A stretch of DNA of 64,000 nt from Pagrus major (Eukaryota > Chordata > Actinopteri > Spariformes > Sparidae): contig NC_133215.1 of assembly GCF_040436345.1 (NCBI RefSeq), positions 25,161,806 to 25,225,805 of the forward strand, given 5' to 3'. Position numbers and translations under genes: made by a program. Positions within the stretch are counted from its first letter, which is position 1; every line of letters begins with the position of its first letter. Shown piece by piece: positions 50,324 to 62,732 of this stretch. Below the pieces are notes generated by a model. That model saw nothing but the letters and a program-made list of their open reading frames with translations, was not told the DNA's origin and searched no databases.

Positions 50324-50895
50324 GAAGCTAATCTTGGAAGCAAAGAGATCATTCAGGTTTCTTTAATGGCTTTTTGGTCAAAACTCCACTAACTACTCCA
50401 CAAATTTTGTTGTCTTTTCTATTCCACACATTCTTCTTCCTTGTCAGAACCCGGTGCCTACATTACCCACAGTGCAACTCAACTGCCAACAGTTCAGTCA
50501 GAGATTCGGATGGGTTATGGTAGTAGCAGCCCATGTAGCCACAGGTGTCTGGTATACTCAGTTCTTTCAAACTTGTGGTCTTCAGACCCAGCTGATGCTG
50601 CTGACTCAAGTCACATCACTGAGGCAGTTTGGCAGATTTCACAAAGCTCGCCCTGGAACCACAAAAGGCTTTTTACATCTTTTTTTGTCACATATTCAGT
50701 TTTACAAACCAAGACATACAGGTCTTGGTGTTTGTGTAAAGTCCAATATTACACTGCTCAAATATTTATCTTGATATGCATATTGTTCAAAAACTGTTAG
50801 TTACTCAAGTAAGAAAACAAAATGTAAACTTCTGCATGTACATAACAAGCAATATTTTTTAAGTTTTGACAAGTAATCCAATAATTTTTGTTTAG

Positions 50896-50901
50896 AATAA
50901 A
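50896..50901 (+). terminator. Poly(A) signal of the SRCR-Ig gene
   Basis: AATAAA 573 bp after the stop. The frames at 50441-50800 lie in this 3' UTR. Confidence 0.5.
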
Positions 50902-51173
50902 TGTAAACACATGTATAAAAGTATCATTTAAAAAATTGTGTTATGAGCAAAACCCCAGTTTTAAATCTAATATAGACCAGTCACAGGTCACAGCTGAACA
51001 GACTTGGGAAAGTGTTCATTAGTTGACTCAAAATAGTTTTTTTGTAAGGAATATCAGTGTACTTTTGCTTAGCCAATTATTTCATGCTGCAAAGTGTGCT
51101 GTCAGTCTTTGTTTTAAGATGTGCTGCTTGAAAAAAACATTAGAAAAGACATCTGTACCAAGAAAACTGCGAT

Positions 51174-51179
51174 TTTATT
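51174..51179 (-). terminator. Poly(A) signal of tmem186
   Basis: AATAAA on the - strand, about 190 bp after the stop. The SRCR-Ig gene and tmem186 converge here with their 3' ends about 270 bp apart. Confidence 0.55.
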
Positions 51180-51366
51180 TTCCTTTTCGACTGCTTCATA
51201 CATTTTAACACTCTAAAAGATCACAGTCCTGCTGAGACCTACAGATATGTATATGCGTTTTTCATGGAGAACAGTTCCTTTTCATTATAACAGGTTATAA
51301 TATTGGAACATTATAATTAGGATAATTCATTGTTGACTATTACTGCTTCATCTGTACTTGAACAAA

Positions 51367-52903
51367 TTACTTTAAAGTTCCAAACACCTTCTCAAAACCC
51401 TGTCTGTCCACCACCTGTCCAAACAGTGTGGTGAAATACAATGTCTCTGGACTGCTGTATCTCTTTAGTTTCCATATTGTCTCGTTTACGGCGTCTCCTG
51501 TATCCCCGATGGTCATTACATCTGACACAGGCAGGTACATGTCACAGCGTCTACCCCAGAAGTTGAGGTGGGACACTTTGAGTGTGGTCTGGGACGGGTC
51601 CAGGTACATCATCCCAACAACCCTCCTGAAGAAGTGACTGGCAATGTACAGCATGGCACCAGCGAACAGCGCTATCCCTGTTGTGTAGCTGACAAGAAAG
51701 AAGGAGACTTGTCCTTGGAAGTAGAAGAAAAACACTGGGGGCAAGATGACCACTGTGATCGCAGTCTGGAGCAGTTTGAGCCTGGACACGGCTCTGAGGT
51801 GCTTAATGTGTGGCAGCTTGTAAATCAGAGTGTATTTCTCTGTGGACAAGTCAGAGTACCTGACCAGGCCTGTGACTGTAGGTATAAGGGGTCCATGGAA
51901 GCTCTGCTGGATTGGTGTGTGACCCGGTGAATGAGCCTGCACCACCCCATTAGGTATCCGACCTGTGAGTAGGCATGATCCTCTGGTGCAGGACAGAATG
52001 CTGGAGGTTAACCTGCGATGGAGCACTGACCTGATCTGTGGGGAAATGACAGATATATTTGACCAAAACCATTCGCAAATTGATTAATTGATTGACAGAA
52101 AATGTATGGGCAAAATTTGGATATATTTTAATTATGCCAACTCTGGTTCCAGTATATAAATATTTGCTGTATTTCTTAGTCTTCTATGATAGCAAACTGA
52201 GTATCTCTGGGATTTTGACTGTAGGACAGACAAAACAAGCGAAGTGAGGGAACCTCGCTGGGCACTTTTTACTATTTTCTGACATTTTACCTGCCAAACT
52301 ATCAAGCAACTAAATAATCAGCAGATAAATAAATACATTACATTTTTATTATACAAATGAATACAACACAGCATAATATATAACCCCCACTAGCTTAACA
52401 TGAGAAAGTTTAAACAACATTTTAACATTAATAGTAGGGTTACTGAGTTGAATTGCATGACATTATATATTGTGTTTGTGTGTAATTATGGCGATCCTTT
52501 GGGCATAACATATGCATAACATCATGGCTGCAGTTGCACTTTGTATTACGTAGATGAGTAATAGTTTTTCAATTCAGATTCAGTCCCCAATGGGAAATCC
52601 TCCTTGCAACCAGATGGATAATAGTATGAGCAAATTAATATAAGCAATAAAGCATATGCACCCGTTTTGTTTTAATTAACTTAACTTCTTCATTCGATAT
52701 AAGGATGGCTGAATAATAACCATGAACATTTATTTTTTAAGCATAAAAATTAGTGGTAGGTTGGCTACAGACCTTGGCTGTCATACATCCCAGGTAAAGC
52801 AACATTTAGCTTATGTGGCTAATTTAACTTTCATATCATGTTATGATGTCTTGCAAAAGAGTGACAGTTATGATAGAGTTTGAGGAAGAACGAGGCTCAC
52901 CAT
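51367..52903 (-). CDS. tmem186: Transmembrane protein 186
   Basis: A mitochondrial inner-membrane protein that in mammals joins the MCIA complex in respiratory complex I assembly. Two coding exons on -: 52903-52901 (ATG alone, donor ATG/GTGAGC) and 52035-51367 (acceptor TTTCCCCACAG); 223 aa against 213 in human. The joined start reads MIRSVLHRRLTSSILSC, a basic amphipathic N-terminus as expected of a mitochondrial presequence. Exon 2 alone has no early ATG; only the splice supplies one in frame. The family core is clear: RLKLLQTAITVVILPPVFFF, a second hydrophobic stretch (FFLVSYTTGIALFAGAMLYI), FRRVVGMMYLD, VSHLNFWGRRCDMYLPVSDV, and the end GFEKVFGTLK. The gene lies head to head with gde1 and tail to tail with the SRCR-Ig gene. 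Confidence 0.93.
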
Positions 52904-53531
52904 GATCGCCGACAGAAGAAGGAAAACACAGAAACACGAATCTTCTTTTTAGAAATGAGAGACATACCAAAGGCAACACTTGCAGAGGCTAGCTAACATG
53001 AAGCATAATGTCAGCTACACCATGACCCGGAAGTACTCCACAATGTTAACCTTTTTTAATGTTTTGTTTGCTCGTGTGCCCCCTAGCGGGAACGTTGTAC
53101 ATTATCACTTTAGATATACTTATTTAAGTTTTTATTAAACTCTCTCTTGAACTTGAATCTGTAAGTGTGGCTGTAAAATAATTCCGGTTTGCGGTGACGA
53201 CACGTGACGTGCGGCAGAGCTGTCACTTCCGCCACAGAGAGCAACAAGCTGGTAAACAGACCGACACTCTGGTATCGGTTTAAATGTCAGACCAGTTTTG
53301 CAGGTTTTCTCCGCTGTATTATTTATCTTATTATTTATCGGCTGCAGTAACTAGTTAATGTTGCCACTAGGGTCGACAGAGCATGACTTTATCTGAAACA
53401 CAGCCTTTGAAGAGCGCGGCGGGACTGGCAGCTAACATTAGCTAACGTTAGAGGAGTCCGGCGGTGCATTATCTACCGGGCGGTGCTGCTTCCTGTTCTC
53501 TGACAGGTCCGAGAGACTGAGGGGGACCACA
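52904..53531. promoter_or_regulatory. Shared tmem186/gde1 bidirectional promoter region
   Basis: The 628 bp between the start codons of two divergent genes. An ETS-type CCGGAAGT is at 53027-53034 and an E-box CACGTGAC at 53201-53208 inside GACACGTGACGTGCGG; another ETS-like TCACTTCCG is at 53223. The gde1 side is GC-rich and no TATA box is seen. Such spacing and motifs are typical of housekeeping bidirectional promoters; exact start sites are not determinable here. Confidence 0.6.
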
Positions 53532-56500
53532 ATGCTGCAGCTCGGAGATGAAGTCACCCTGTACTCGGTCGTCTTCGTGCTTGTCCTGCTGGGGACCCGG
53601 AGCCCGCTGTGGACGACCGCCCTCACCGCCTCCCTCTACCTCTTTATGGCTATGTTCCGGTTCCCCCAGGTACCGAGCAGCCGGGCCCAGCAGGTGCTGC
53701 ACCCGGCCAAGGGCACGGCAGGCTCCGGCAAGGTGTCAGTGGTAGCTCACCGGGGCGGTGGGCACGACGCACCGGAGAACACGCTAACAGCCATCCGGGA
53801 GGTGAGAGGAGGCTGTGGGGGCGTCTCTTGTCCTGCACATGTGCTGGCATGGTTCTCCACACTCATAGCAACCCATGTGTTGCCAGTGATTACCAGGGAC
53901 ACAGCTGAGAGAGGCTGAAATATGACACGTGATAAAATTGGGGGGGAAAACATGCCATAGTTCTGTAAGCTGGCAGGGTGTTAAATGTGCCTTTTAAACA
54001 GCTTACTTCAGCTGCAAACACTGTCCACACTGCCATCCACTGAACTGTAGTATCCATAGCAGGCCAGTGGTACAACACATGAATGTTTGGACAGTCACAA
54101 TTATGCACCACATTGCCCAATAGATACTGTGTTTTAAGGCAGACATGGATAGATATTTGAGAAATCTGACAATACCTTATCTTTTTGTCCAAAGACATAA
54201 CACAAGCAAACTTATTTGCAAAATGTTTTTTTTGTTTTTTTAAACAATGTGTGCTGAACAGGGCATTATGAATTTAAAAAATCACAATCTAAGTGCTCTA
54301 CAGTGTCCAACTACACAATGGAGATACTGTATTTAAATTAGAGCTTCCTTTTTTTGTATTGCAATCTCTTGTTATTTATTGGTCATGACCAGAAACTAAT
54401 CCTCCCGAAATGGTTCAAACCGTTTTATTTGTCTATCCTGCTCTAGGCCAGCAAGAATGGGGCGACAGGCGTGGAGTTGGACCTGGAGTTCTCAGCAGAT
54501 GGTGTCCCAATTCTGATGCATGATGAGACTGTGGACAGGACCACCAACGGGTCAGGACCACTCAGCCAGTTCAAACTGTCCGAGTTGGGTAAACTGGACG
54601 CAGCAGCTAAACATCGCCTCAGGTAAGAAAGAAGGATATAGCGAGGGAGGCGCATACAAGCATGCAGATCATCGAGCGGACAATGATTATTGTCTCTTTT
54701 AGGTGTTTATTGCAGCTTTAGATTCAGGATAATACAGGTTTTTGCAGCCTGAAGCAATAGCTTCTTGTTTAAACTGAAGGTTACAGCTATAATTTTTGCC
54801 TTTTCTGCTAATTTCTTATCATTGTCAGGGTGGGAATTGCAGTTTTTGCATTTTGCATTAAAAACCAGGCTGATGGCATTCTTTTAAAACCATCTTCTCC
54901 TTGGGGCAGATGGATAGATATTATTTAAAGTGATGTTGCACCAGGTCAGACAAGTAATGCATGTTTTCTGAGCTAGCTGGAGGCTTAAAGTGCTGAATAC
55001 TATGGGCTGCATTATTAATCACTGCACTGTGACTTACTGAATGTTTGTTTGCACCTTGCTGATGTAGCCTTTATTTAGCAACACATCAGAGTATTGTCTT
55101 TCCACTCATAAGCTGGTATTCTCTTTCAAATGTACTTTTTGCAGTAGGACTGCCTGCTACAGAACAAATTGTTGCGGTACAGTTGCCAGGGATGCTGAAT
55201 TGATAAAAAAACACATTGCTATGATTAATCCAGACAGGAGAGAGGCAAGGTGCTATTGATACAGAAGCATGCTGTTGGTAAAACATAGACGACATATAAT
55301 TCAGCGGTTTCTAAAAACAGAAGAAGACAAAAAAAAGCAAAACAGTCCCTCTAAGAAGAGAAGCTGAGAGGCCGCCGGTAGAGACGGGGACACCATCTAG
55401 GACCCTGCCGCAAAAAGATTTAAATTAAAAAGTTATAAGTCGAATCTTGTAATATAGTTATCAAATCAAATACCAAAATGTACTCCCTGCCACTGCTGCT
55501 ACAAAACAATTACAGAGGAAATACTGTATAAGCTTTATGTGGGTTTGGCAAGGCAACTGTAGTGAAGACAAGTTACCCAATGCCCCTAATTGAAGTTATG
55601 TCCCTAAGTTACATAAATACTTGACAACAATTACCTTAAGGTTGAGGTCTGCAGATACTTGGGATGATAATTACAGAAGCAAAAACTTCTCCCATTACCT
55701 TAACGCATATGAACCACCAGGAGACTCAAGTGCTCCTTTCATGCATACTATGGTGATATACGTATTTACTCCACACTGTCAGTTTACATGAGACAACTAT
55801 ATCCTGAAGTCATTTTTACTGGACATTTAGTAGAAGAAGGCAAAAAAAAAAGTTCAAGTAGCACAGGAGCATAAAGTCTGTACAAGTCTGATGCTCTGAT
55901 CAAAGCTAAGAGTTGTTCCCCAGGTTAATGTGTTTTGAAAAGCATGATATGTGCGTGAGCTCGAGGTGGCTCTGAAACAATTGTGTCCTCTGTCACCAGG
56001 GACAAGTTTGCCGGAGAGAAGATCCCAACTCTGGAGGAGGCTGTGGAGGAATGTATCAGACTGCAGCTCATCATCTACTTTGATGTCAAAGGTCATCCGG
56101 ACGAGGTACAGCCAACAAAACAAACAAACAAACAAAACAAGACTTGATTATGTGCAACATGTCTGTCATGCTTGTTGATTTAATTGATCTGTACCTAGTC
56201 AATATTGCATAAAGAAGAGAACACGAAGCTGTGATGTTAAGTGCCCTGGTACAAAATGATCCTAAAATATCTGTAGTGTACTGGATGTTCTAGTGCAGAA
56301 AATAACAAGATGATTGATTCATTTATCAAGTAGTTACTAATGAATTTACTCGTTACTGAGGGTGGAAAGCAGCCCTAAATGTTTCTGTCATACATCTCTT
56401 GTTGAGGAGTTGATTGTAGATTTTGGCTGGGTTTCTTTAATGATGTAGTCTGACACAAATCACCCTTTTCCTCCCTGTGAAAATCAATACTTAGAGCATT

Positions 56501-58633
56501 ACACAGCTGCATTACTGAAAAAAGTAATGTGGTCACGGTTAACTTGAAACACTGATATAAATTCTACCTGCTGATCAGGTAAATAAAACGCTGGCAGATT
56601 CGGAAATAATTTAATAATCATTAGTTCAAGTCTTATCATTACCAGTGGGTCACAGTTACTTTGACAAACATTTATTCCAGTTTGTACTGTCCTTTGGGAC
56701 ATTTTTTGTTTGTTATTTGCTAACATTATTACAACATCACTAGATGTTTCTGGTTGATTTGTGCTCAAAAAACTTTACATACTCTATCTGATGTTAAAAT
56801 ATGACTGAGCCAAAGCAGCTCTGAGCTGAAAGATGCAATTAAGTCATTTACTCACTGCAGTGCCATTTCCATTTCATTCTGCATATTACAAAGCTAAATT
56901 AAAAGCTTTCATCAAGCCAAGGCGAGTTTATTTATACAGCACTATTTAGACACAAGGCAATTTAAACTGCTTTATAAGAGCATAGAAATACTATAAAAAT
57001 GGGACATTAAGGTAGCATCAAAATTGCCTTTACAAGACAGTAAAAACAAAAACAAGCAAATGGATAGATAGGAAAGATATTGTATTTAGAAGACAATAGA
57101 GACAAAAGCAAGAAAAATAAATATTTACTGTACATTTTAAAAAGAAGTATCTGATTAATTGGAAAGCCACAGTGAACAGCAACGTTTTAAGCCTTGATTT
57201 AAATGAGTAAACAGTTTTAGCGTACCTTATGTATTCAATAAACTCGTTCCACAGGTGGGGAGCATAGAAACTAAAAGCTGCTTCACCTGACTTGGTTTTG
57301 ATCCCAGGAGCAATAAGTTAACCGGTTCCAGATGACCTGAGGGGTCCGGGTGCTTCATAACGTATCAGTAAATCAGAGATGTCTTTTCATTGTACTTTGA
57401 ACCACTTGATGAGCGGTTCCACGTTTTTACAAGAGTAAGGAATGCTGCAGCGGTCATTGTTGTTTCAGGCTGGTTCAGTCTTGCGTTCGGGGCCCACAGC
57501 AGTGTGTCTACACACACACACACACACAGCTGCTTATGACCACCAAGTGGTTGGACAGGAACACACACAAAGTGATATAAAGCATCACACAAAAGCAGCT
57601 GACTGTCCTACAATAACCTTGTGTTTTCTCCTCCCCCATCCAGGCAGCTGCTGCCCTTAAAGAGCTGTATAAAAAACATCCAGTCCTCTACAACAGCAGC
57701 ATCGTCTGCTCCTTCGAGCCCAAAGTCATCTACAGGGTAAGAGGGAAGTTTTTCAGGATGGTGGAAGTGAGTCAGATGTTCTGTGTTTGACTGTTTATCT
57801 TCTAATGAGACGGTGTGAACATTTTGATAACATTTGGTCGCATCCCTCCCGTCAGGGCTCAAGCACTCAGCTTATTTACGCTAAATGTCCATGTCGTCTA
57901 TAATTAGGTGTAAAGCCTGACCACTGTAGGAAGATGAGCTTGCACCACAGATGATGCCATTACAAATGAGTTTGCATTTTTGCCATATTTTCAGAGATAT
58001 GATTGTATATGAATTTGACTGAATGGTAACATAATAAAAAGGAGTTCTGATTCTAATCATTTGAAAGCCACAGTAATCATTAACACTGCGTGTCTCTCTG
58101 CTCCACTCCGGCCCAGATGAGACAAAGTGACCCAGAAGTAGTCACAGCATTGACCCACCGCCCGTGGAGCCTGAGTCGGCTCGGAGATGGAACCCCACGT
58201 TTCTCGTCGCTATGGCAACACCATTGGTTCACGCTAATGGACATGGTGTTGGACTGGGCGCACCATCACATACTGTGGAAGCTCTGCGGCACCTCGGCCT
58301 TCCTCATACAGAAGAACTTTGTCTCACCGTGAGTTTCTGCAGCTGAGACCCATGAGTACTCTACTATACATGTACTGCATAAATCTGTAGTGAATGTGGG
58401 AGCCATTAAAAGTCAAGATTAACCTGTGTAATATTGTTGTTCACACCAGAGGATATAACTGAGTGTTTCTGTGTGCTGTCTGCAGGGAATACGTCCAGTA
58501 CTGGGCCCAGAGGAGGGTGGAGGTGGTAGCCTGGACAGTCAACACAAAAGTTGAGAAAGAGTATTACCAGGAGCTGCTGCAAGTCAACTACATCACAGAC
58601 AGCCTGGTGGAAGACTGTGAACCCCATTACTGA
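53532..58633 (+). CDS. gde1: Glycerophosphodiester phosphodiesterase 1
   Basis: Membrane-bound GDPD enzyme; the mammalian protein hydrolyses glycerophosphoinositol and N-acyl glycerophosphoethanolamines. Exons: 53532-53801, 54447-54622, 56000-56105, 57644-57736, 58117-58328, 58486-58633; 334 aa (human 331). An N-terminal hydrophobic segment (about 10-42) is followed by VVAHRGGGHDAPENT with catalytic His at about 73, then GVELDLEFSADGVPILMHDE with metal ligands Glu 100 and Asp 102 and catalytic His 115. Also present: GEKIPTLEEAV, IYFDVKGH, ALTHRPWSLS and the end YITDSLVEDCEPHY, all closely GDE1. Hydrophobic residues in exon 5 may re-contact the membrane. All junctions are GT-AG and phases match. 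ATG is the first in frame, with a GC-rich leader. A poly(A) signal variant ATTAAA is at 58675. Confidence 0.97.
56116..56140 (+). repeat. (AAAC)n run
   Basis: CAAA tetranucleotide tandem just after gde1 exon 3. Confidence 0.85.
56905..57375 (+). repeat. Dispersed repeat in gde1 intron 3
   Basis: CAAGGCGAGTTTATTTATAC followed by AGCACTATTTAGACACAAGG, then further on CTCGTTCCACAGGTGGGGAG, AAAAGCTGCTTCACCTGACT and GATGACCTGAGGGGTCCGGG. These are the ordered landmarks of a widespread fish repeat, probably derived from a retrotransposon 3' region. About 7205-7260 holds a short fragment of similar text. Confidence 0.6.
57508..57528 (+). repeat. Short (AC)n microsatellite
   Basis: AC alternation upstream of gde1 exon 4. 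Confidence 0.9.
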
Positions 58634-61180
58634 GAAACACATGAACCCAGCACATGACGTGTTGACACATAAACATTAAAAACGATCATATGAAAGGAAC
58701 ATTTCACTGTCTACTCATCACCCATAATGTGGCATCAGGTAAGAGAACATGTGCCACGCTTTTATTCCCACACACACTTCGAATACCATGAGAGTGTGTG
58801 TATGAGTGTGCATGTTTATTTGAGGCAGTGAAACAAGGTGCCATACAATAGGCCAAGTAAGAGACATTTTGAGGCATTTATAGGCATTCTGGTCATGCAG
58901 TAAGTGTCTATGATAGACATGAATCAAACGTACTGTATTCAACAACTCAGGACTGCAATGATGATTTTTTTCCTTGATAATCTTGTCAGTCTTACTGTCT
59001 TCAGACCTATAATGTCTTACATTGATTGTACTTTGTACTCAGTAAGACCATTAGTCTGAAGTAAACTACCTAAAAATGATTCTTACAACTTGTGAATAAT
59101 GTCATCATATTTAGAACTAATATAAATATTTTATAACTGTGATGTACAAAAGGACACACAAGATAGGCATACAAATAGTTCTAGCACCGCCCAATGCAGG
59201 TTTATATTGCACATACACCACCCAGTATCATTATCACACAAAAGAGTTAATTATTATTTTTTTTAAATGTTGTGATCTTTGTTTGAGAAATATCAATTGG
59301 TTCATGCTGGTTGTCCCCACTGTATCCGTAGAGCGGATACCAGTGACTCCAGCACCGTCTCAGCTTTGTTCTGTCCAATCCATCTCATGTCACCTCAAGG
59401 TTATATGCTGTACTGTATATGAAAAAACTGTAGGACAGTGCAGGGGAACAGTAAGGGATGATGTGTAGTACAATAAACTATAAACCAGTAAAGAGAACAT
59501 TCTCACTGCAGACGTGTAAGCAGAATCACAGGTGTATCTAATAACATGAACAACATCTCTGTTGCATTTGGGTCTGAAAGTAAGTTGTGCCAGTTAGCCA
59601 GCACCTGCAGTGTCAGCATGGTACGTACATGGAATACTACCATTATTATTAATGTTAATCACATGTGTTGGAAAACTTTAATTCACTATTGTAGAAGTTT
59701 CCAGAAATAATAAGACTGCTATCATACTGATTATATGTTATTATCAACCTCATCTACATTTGATCTATGTTTAATTTAATCTGATATGACTTGACAGTTT
59801 TAAAATAATTAAAAATGATTCATTGCAATGCTTAACCCACAGTTGGTCTTAAAACTGGAATAAATACATTCTGGAGATTTTGTGCACATGCGAAGTCAGA
59901 CGATGCTGGATTTGTCATTTTTAAGAGAAATGTTTTCTGTTCGATTTTTCTTTTTTGTGCACCCTTGGACAGCTGAGAGCTGGAGTCACCAAATGGGTCC
60001 CCACAGATCAGCTGATTCAGCTGACATTCTGCAGCCAGGCACTGTGCAGAACTGACATGATTCAGAAGATCAACATTAAACTAATGGTGTTACGGGCACC
60101 ATTAACAAGTCTTTTGACACCCATGTTTGCAGTCATGCTTTTTTTTTTTTTACAGATCACACAACCAGGGAAAGAAAAGTCGAAAAAAACAAATAAAGGG
60201 AACTGTGCCACTTTTCGTGAGTAAACTTTAAGGGGCGCTATTTAGTTTTGGAGAACAAATTCAAACTCAGACTTTTAATATTTACAATTTTAATGAGATA
60301 ATAATACAAACTTACAAAATCATATTTATTTTTTTCCATAACTGAATAAACAAGCTGCTCTCAGAGGAAAATAAGGTCCCAGAACACTGTTTATAGCTAT
60401 ATTTGGCAGGGTTTGCCAAATATAAACAAAGTAAAACAGTATGGCATTGTGTTGTCCTTTAAGGTCAGTTTGTTTATTCAGTCATGAAAACAAAGATAGT
60501 TTGCTTAGTTAGTTTGTTTAGGCATTAAAAAAATCTGTCCATGAAGATCTTTCTCTTCTGATAAAGTTTGTTCCTCAAACTTCATCATGCATATTTGAGA
60601 AGCAAGCTTGGGTGATTGAACTGATGGGAAAATGAACAGGAACATCAGCTGTCCACACTGTTATTAACATTGGCTGTAGAAAGGTACAGGGACAGTGTGA
60701 GAACTGATAAATGCATCTTGTTCAATACTGAGTAAACATCCTTTGACCAGGGTTTGACCTCCGCTGTTAATGCTGAGCCTGTGTAGCGTGGACTGTTGAT
60801 GATTAGCCTCTTGGCTCAGAGTCTCAGGTGATTGACCCACATAGTACAGATGAATGAGGGGTGAGTGGGAGGTGTAATGTTAGATATCACCGTGGATAAG
60901 CCTGTCTGAGCCGCTCCTCGTCCCCCTGATCTTAAGTTACTAAACGCAGCCTGTGGAGAGGAGCCACTCAGGTGAATTTCACCTGGACGACACAGGTTAC
61001 CTGTTCTTACTCTGTAGTACATCTAAGATAAAGGGTTTTCATGCCGTCAGTCCTTAGATATATTAGTTAAATTGTAAATATTAATCAGACTGTCTTAATT
61101 ATTATTTAATAAGCTATTAGGTGAAAAGTAAATGTACAAACTGCAGCGGGTATGTCAGTTTTTTTCGTTACTGTCAGCAC
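58634..61180. other. gde1 3' UTR and intergenic flank
   Basis: No gene seen. Short AT-rich frames (59139-59468, 59955-60224) lack motifs. Holds one MITE A copy. Confidence 0.5.
60225..60600 (+). mobile_element. MITE family A, long copy
   Basis: Starts TTAAGGGGCGCTATTTAGTT; the interior has GGAAAATAAGGTCCCAGAAC, TTTGGCAGGGTTTGCCAAAT, ATAAACAAAGTAAAACAG and TTGTCCTTTAAGGTCAGTTT; the right end is CTCAAACTTCATCATGCATA. It links the copies at 2338-2503 and 7551-7797 by carrying the words of both. Confidence 0.7.
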
Positions 61181-61189
61181 GTTTATCTG

Positions 61190-61345
61190 CCTGCGCCTTT
61201 GGTTTAATAGGTGAAAGGTGATCGCTCCCACTCCTCCTCCAATGCACCGTCTGAGGGGCGTGCAGTGACGTCACGGAGGGGGGGTTGCCCTGCTCCGTCA
61301 AGCAGCCCGCGCACATAAACAGAAACAACAGGAGCGGAAATGAGG
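61190..61345 (+). promoter_or_regulatory. CpG-rich block with a CRE site
   Basis: Palindromic TGACGTCA at 61266-61273 beside GGGGCGTGCAG and a G-run, with CAGCCCGCGCACATAAA following. This looks like an upstream promoter or enhancer of the gene starting at 62.7 kb, or of an unseen - strand gene. Motif evidence only. Confidence 0.35.
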
Positions 61346-62732
61346 AGACTCCAACTTCAAAGTAAAGGTCACGACAGTTATGAGACTGGATAACTTAAAA
61401 ATCTTAAGAATAAAATGGGAATTAAAAGGATTTTAAGTACTTATTTTTTCTGCAAAGTAAAAGATAGCACATCCAACTAATTAAAATGCCGGTGGAATGG
61501 AAAGTGTCACTTCAGTCTTGAAAACAGAAGATCAATCAAGACAATATATTTATTTCAATGACTATAATTATGATAGTATTTCAAACAAGTCTTGCAACAG
61601 TGATCTTGAATAGACACGTGTGGGACAAGTCTCTCAATAATTATCTGTGACGTGTGTTCAATCTGTCACAGATCACCCACAAAAATGTGTGACGATGAAT
61701 AAATTGATGAGCAAGAGCAAAGTGCAGGATCGTCTTTCTTCTGCAAAACGGAACAAAGAAGTTATCCAAAATAACAAAAAACATAAAATAGACATGTAGA
61801 TATGCAATATTGGTTTACAATTTCACATGGTTATATAATATTTACAACTCATAAAGAAGTACATCTGATGCAATTTCATCACAGGATATGGAAAATGCAC
61901 ATCTGAAATTCCCAAAGTTTATTAACAGGCTGTCAAATAGCACGAGTACATTCTATTATTTTAGATAATTTATTATATTACATCACACCCTATGGTGTAA
62001 TAATCCAATGTTGGCTAAGAATGAAAATTAGAGGCCCACCCAAAGACTGGACATCAAAAATTAACTATTCATAATTGAAATGATGCAAGATGACGTTGTG
62101 TAAAATCTGTTATCAAACATGGCTTTTATTTTTGAAAACTCTGACCGGAAGTGGTGCTCATCATTCTTTCTGGCATGACGCTTGCCAAGCATGGTAGCTT
62201 TCCGTCCTGATGAAAATATCAAAGTGTGCGGTGCCCTTGTCTTCTGTCACAGAGCTGGTAGTTATTGCGGTGAGTCCCGGAGCACAGAGGGAAGACTGTC
62301 CCGCCTGGAGTGTCACTGTCCTCGGCCGTCAGGAAGCACCGTGTCCCCCCTCTTCTGACTGACTGATCACCTGCATGTGGAGCGGCTTTCTCCTTGGATG
62401 ACCTACACGCAACCTCTCTCAGGAGCAGCAGACGTCGCTTCATTACAGTTGAACACCTGCTGGTCAGGAGGAGCAGCGGGACACGTATCAATATACAGCG
62501 GGCAACAAGTCAAAGCGAGAGTCCCGCAGGCCTCAGGCCGACTCCAGAGCAGCTGACCTGGGGAACAAAATACGACGTTGCTAATTTTTTTTCTCCCATC
62601 GTGGCTGCGTCAGGAGGGGCAGACACCGGAGTGGAAGTCCTGCAGAGTTGACAGTCAATGACAGCACCTGATAAATAACAAGACAGACGGACGGCCTTTG
62701 AAGAGGGACACTACATCATCCGTGGAGGTTAC

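Noticed and set aside
50441-50800. Frame after the SRCR-Ig stop as an extra cytoplasmic exon
   Set aside because: A weak acceptor exists near 50450, but the sequence has no signalling motif and precedes the poly(A) signal; 3' UTR fits better.
51428-51930. + strand frames opposite tmem186
   Set aside because: Shadows of the tmem186 coding exon.
53548-53908. Alternative frames over gde1 exon 1
   Set aside because: GC-rich shadow frames; the HRGG-bearing frame is the gene.
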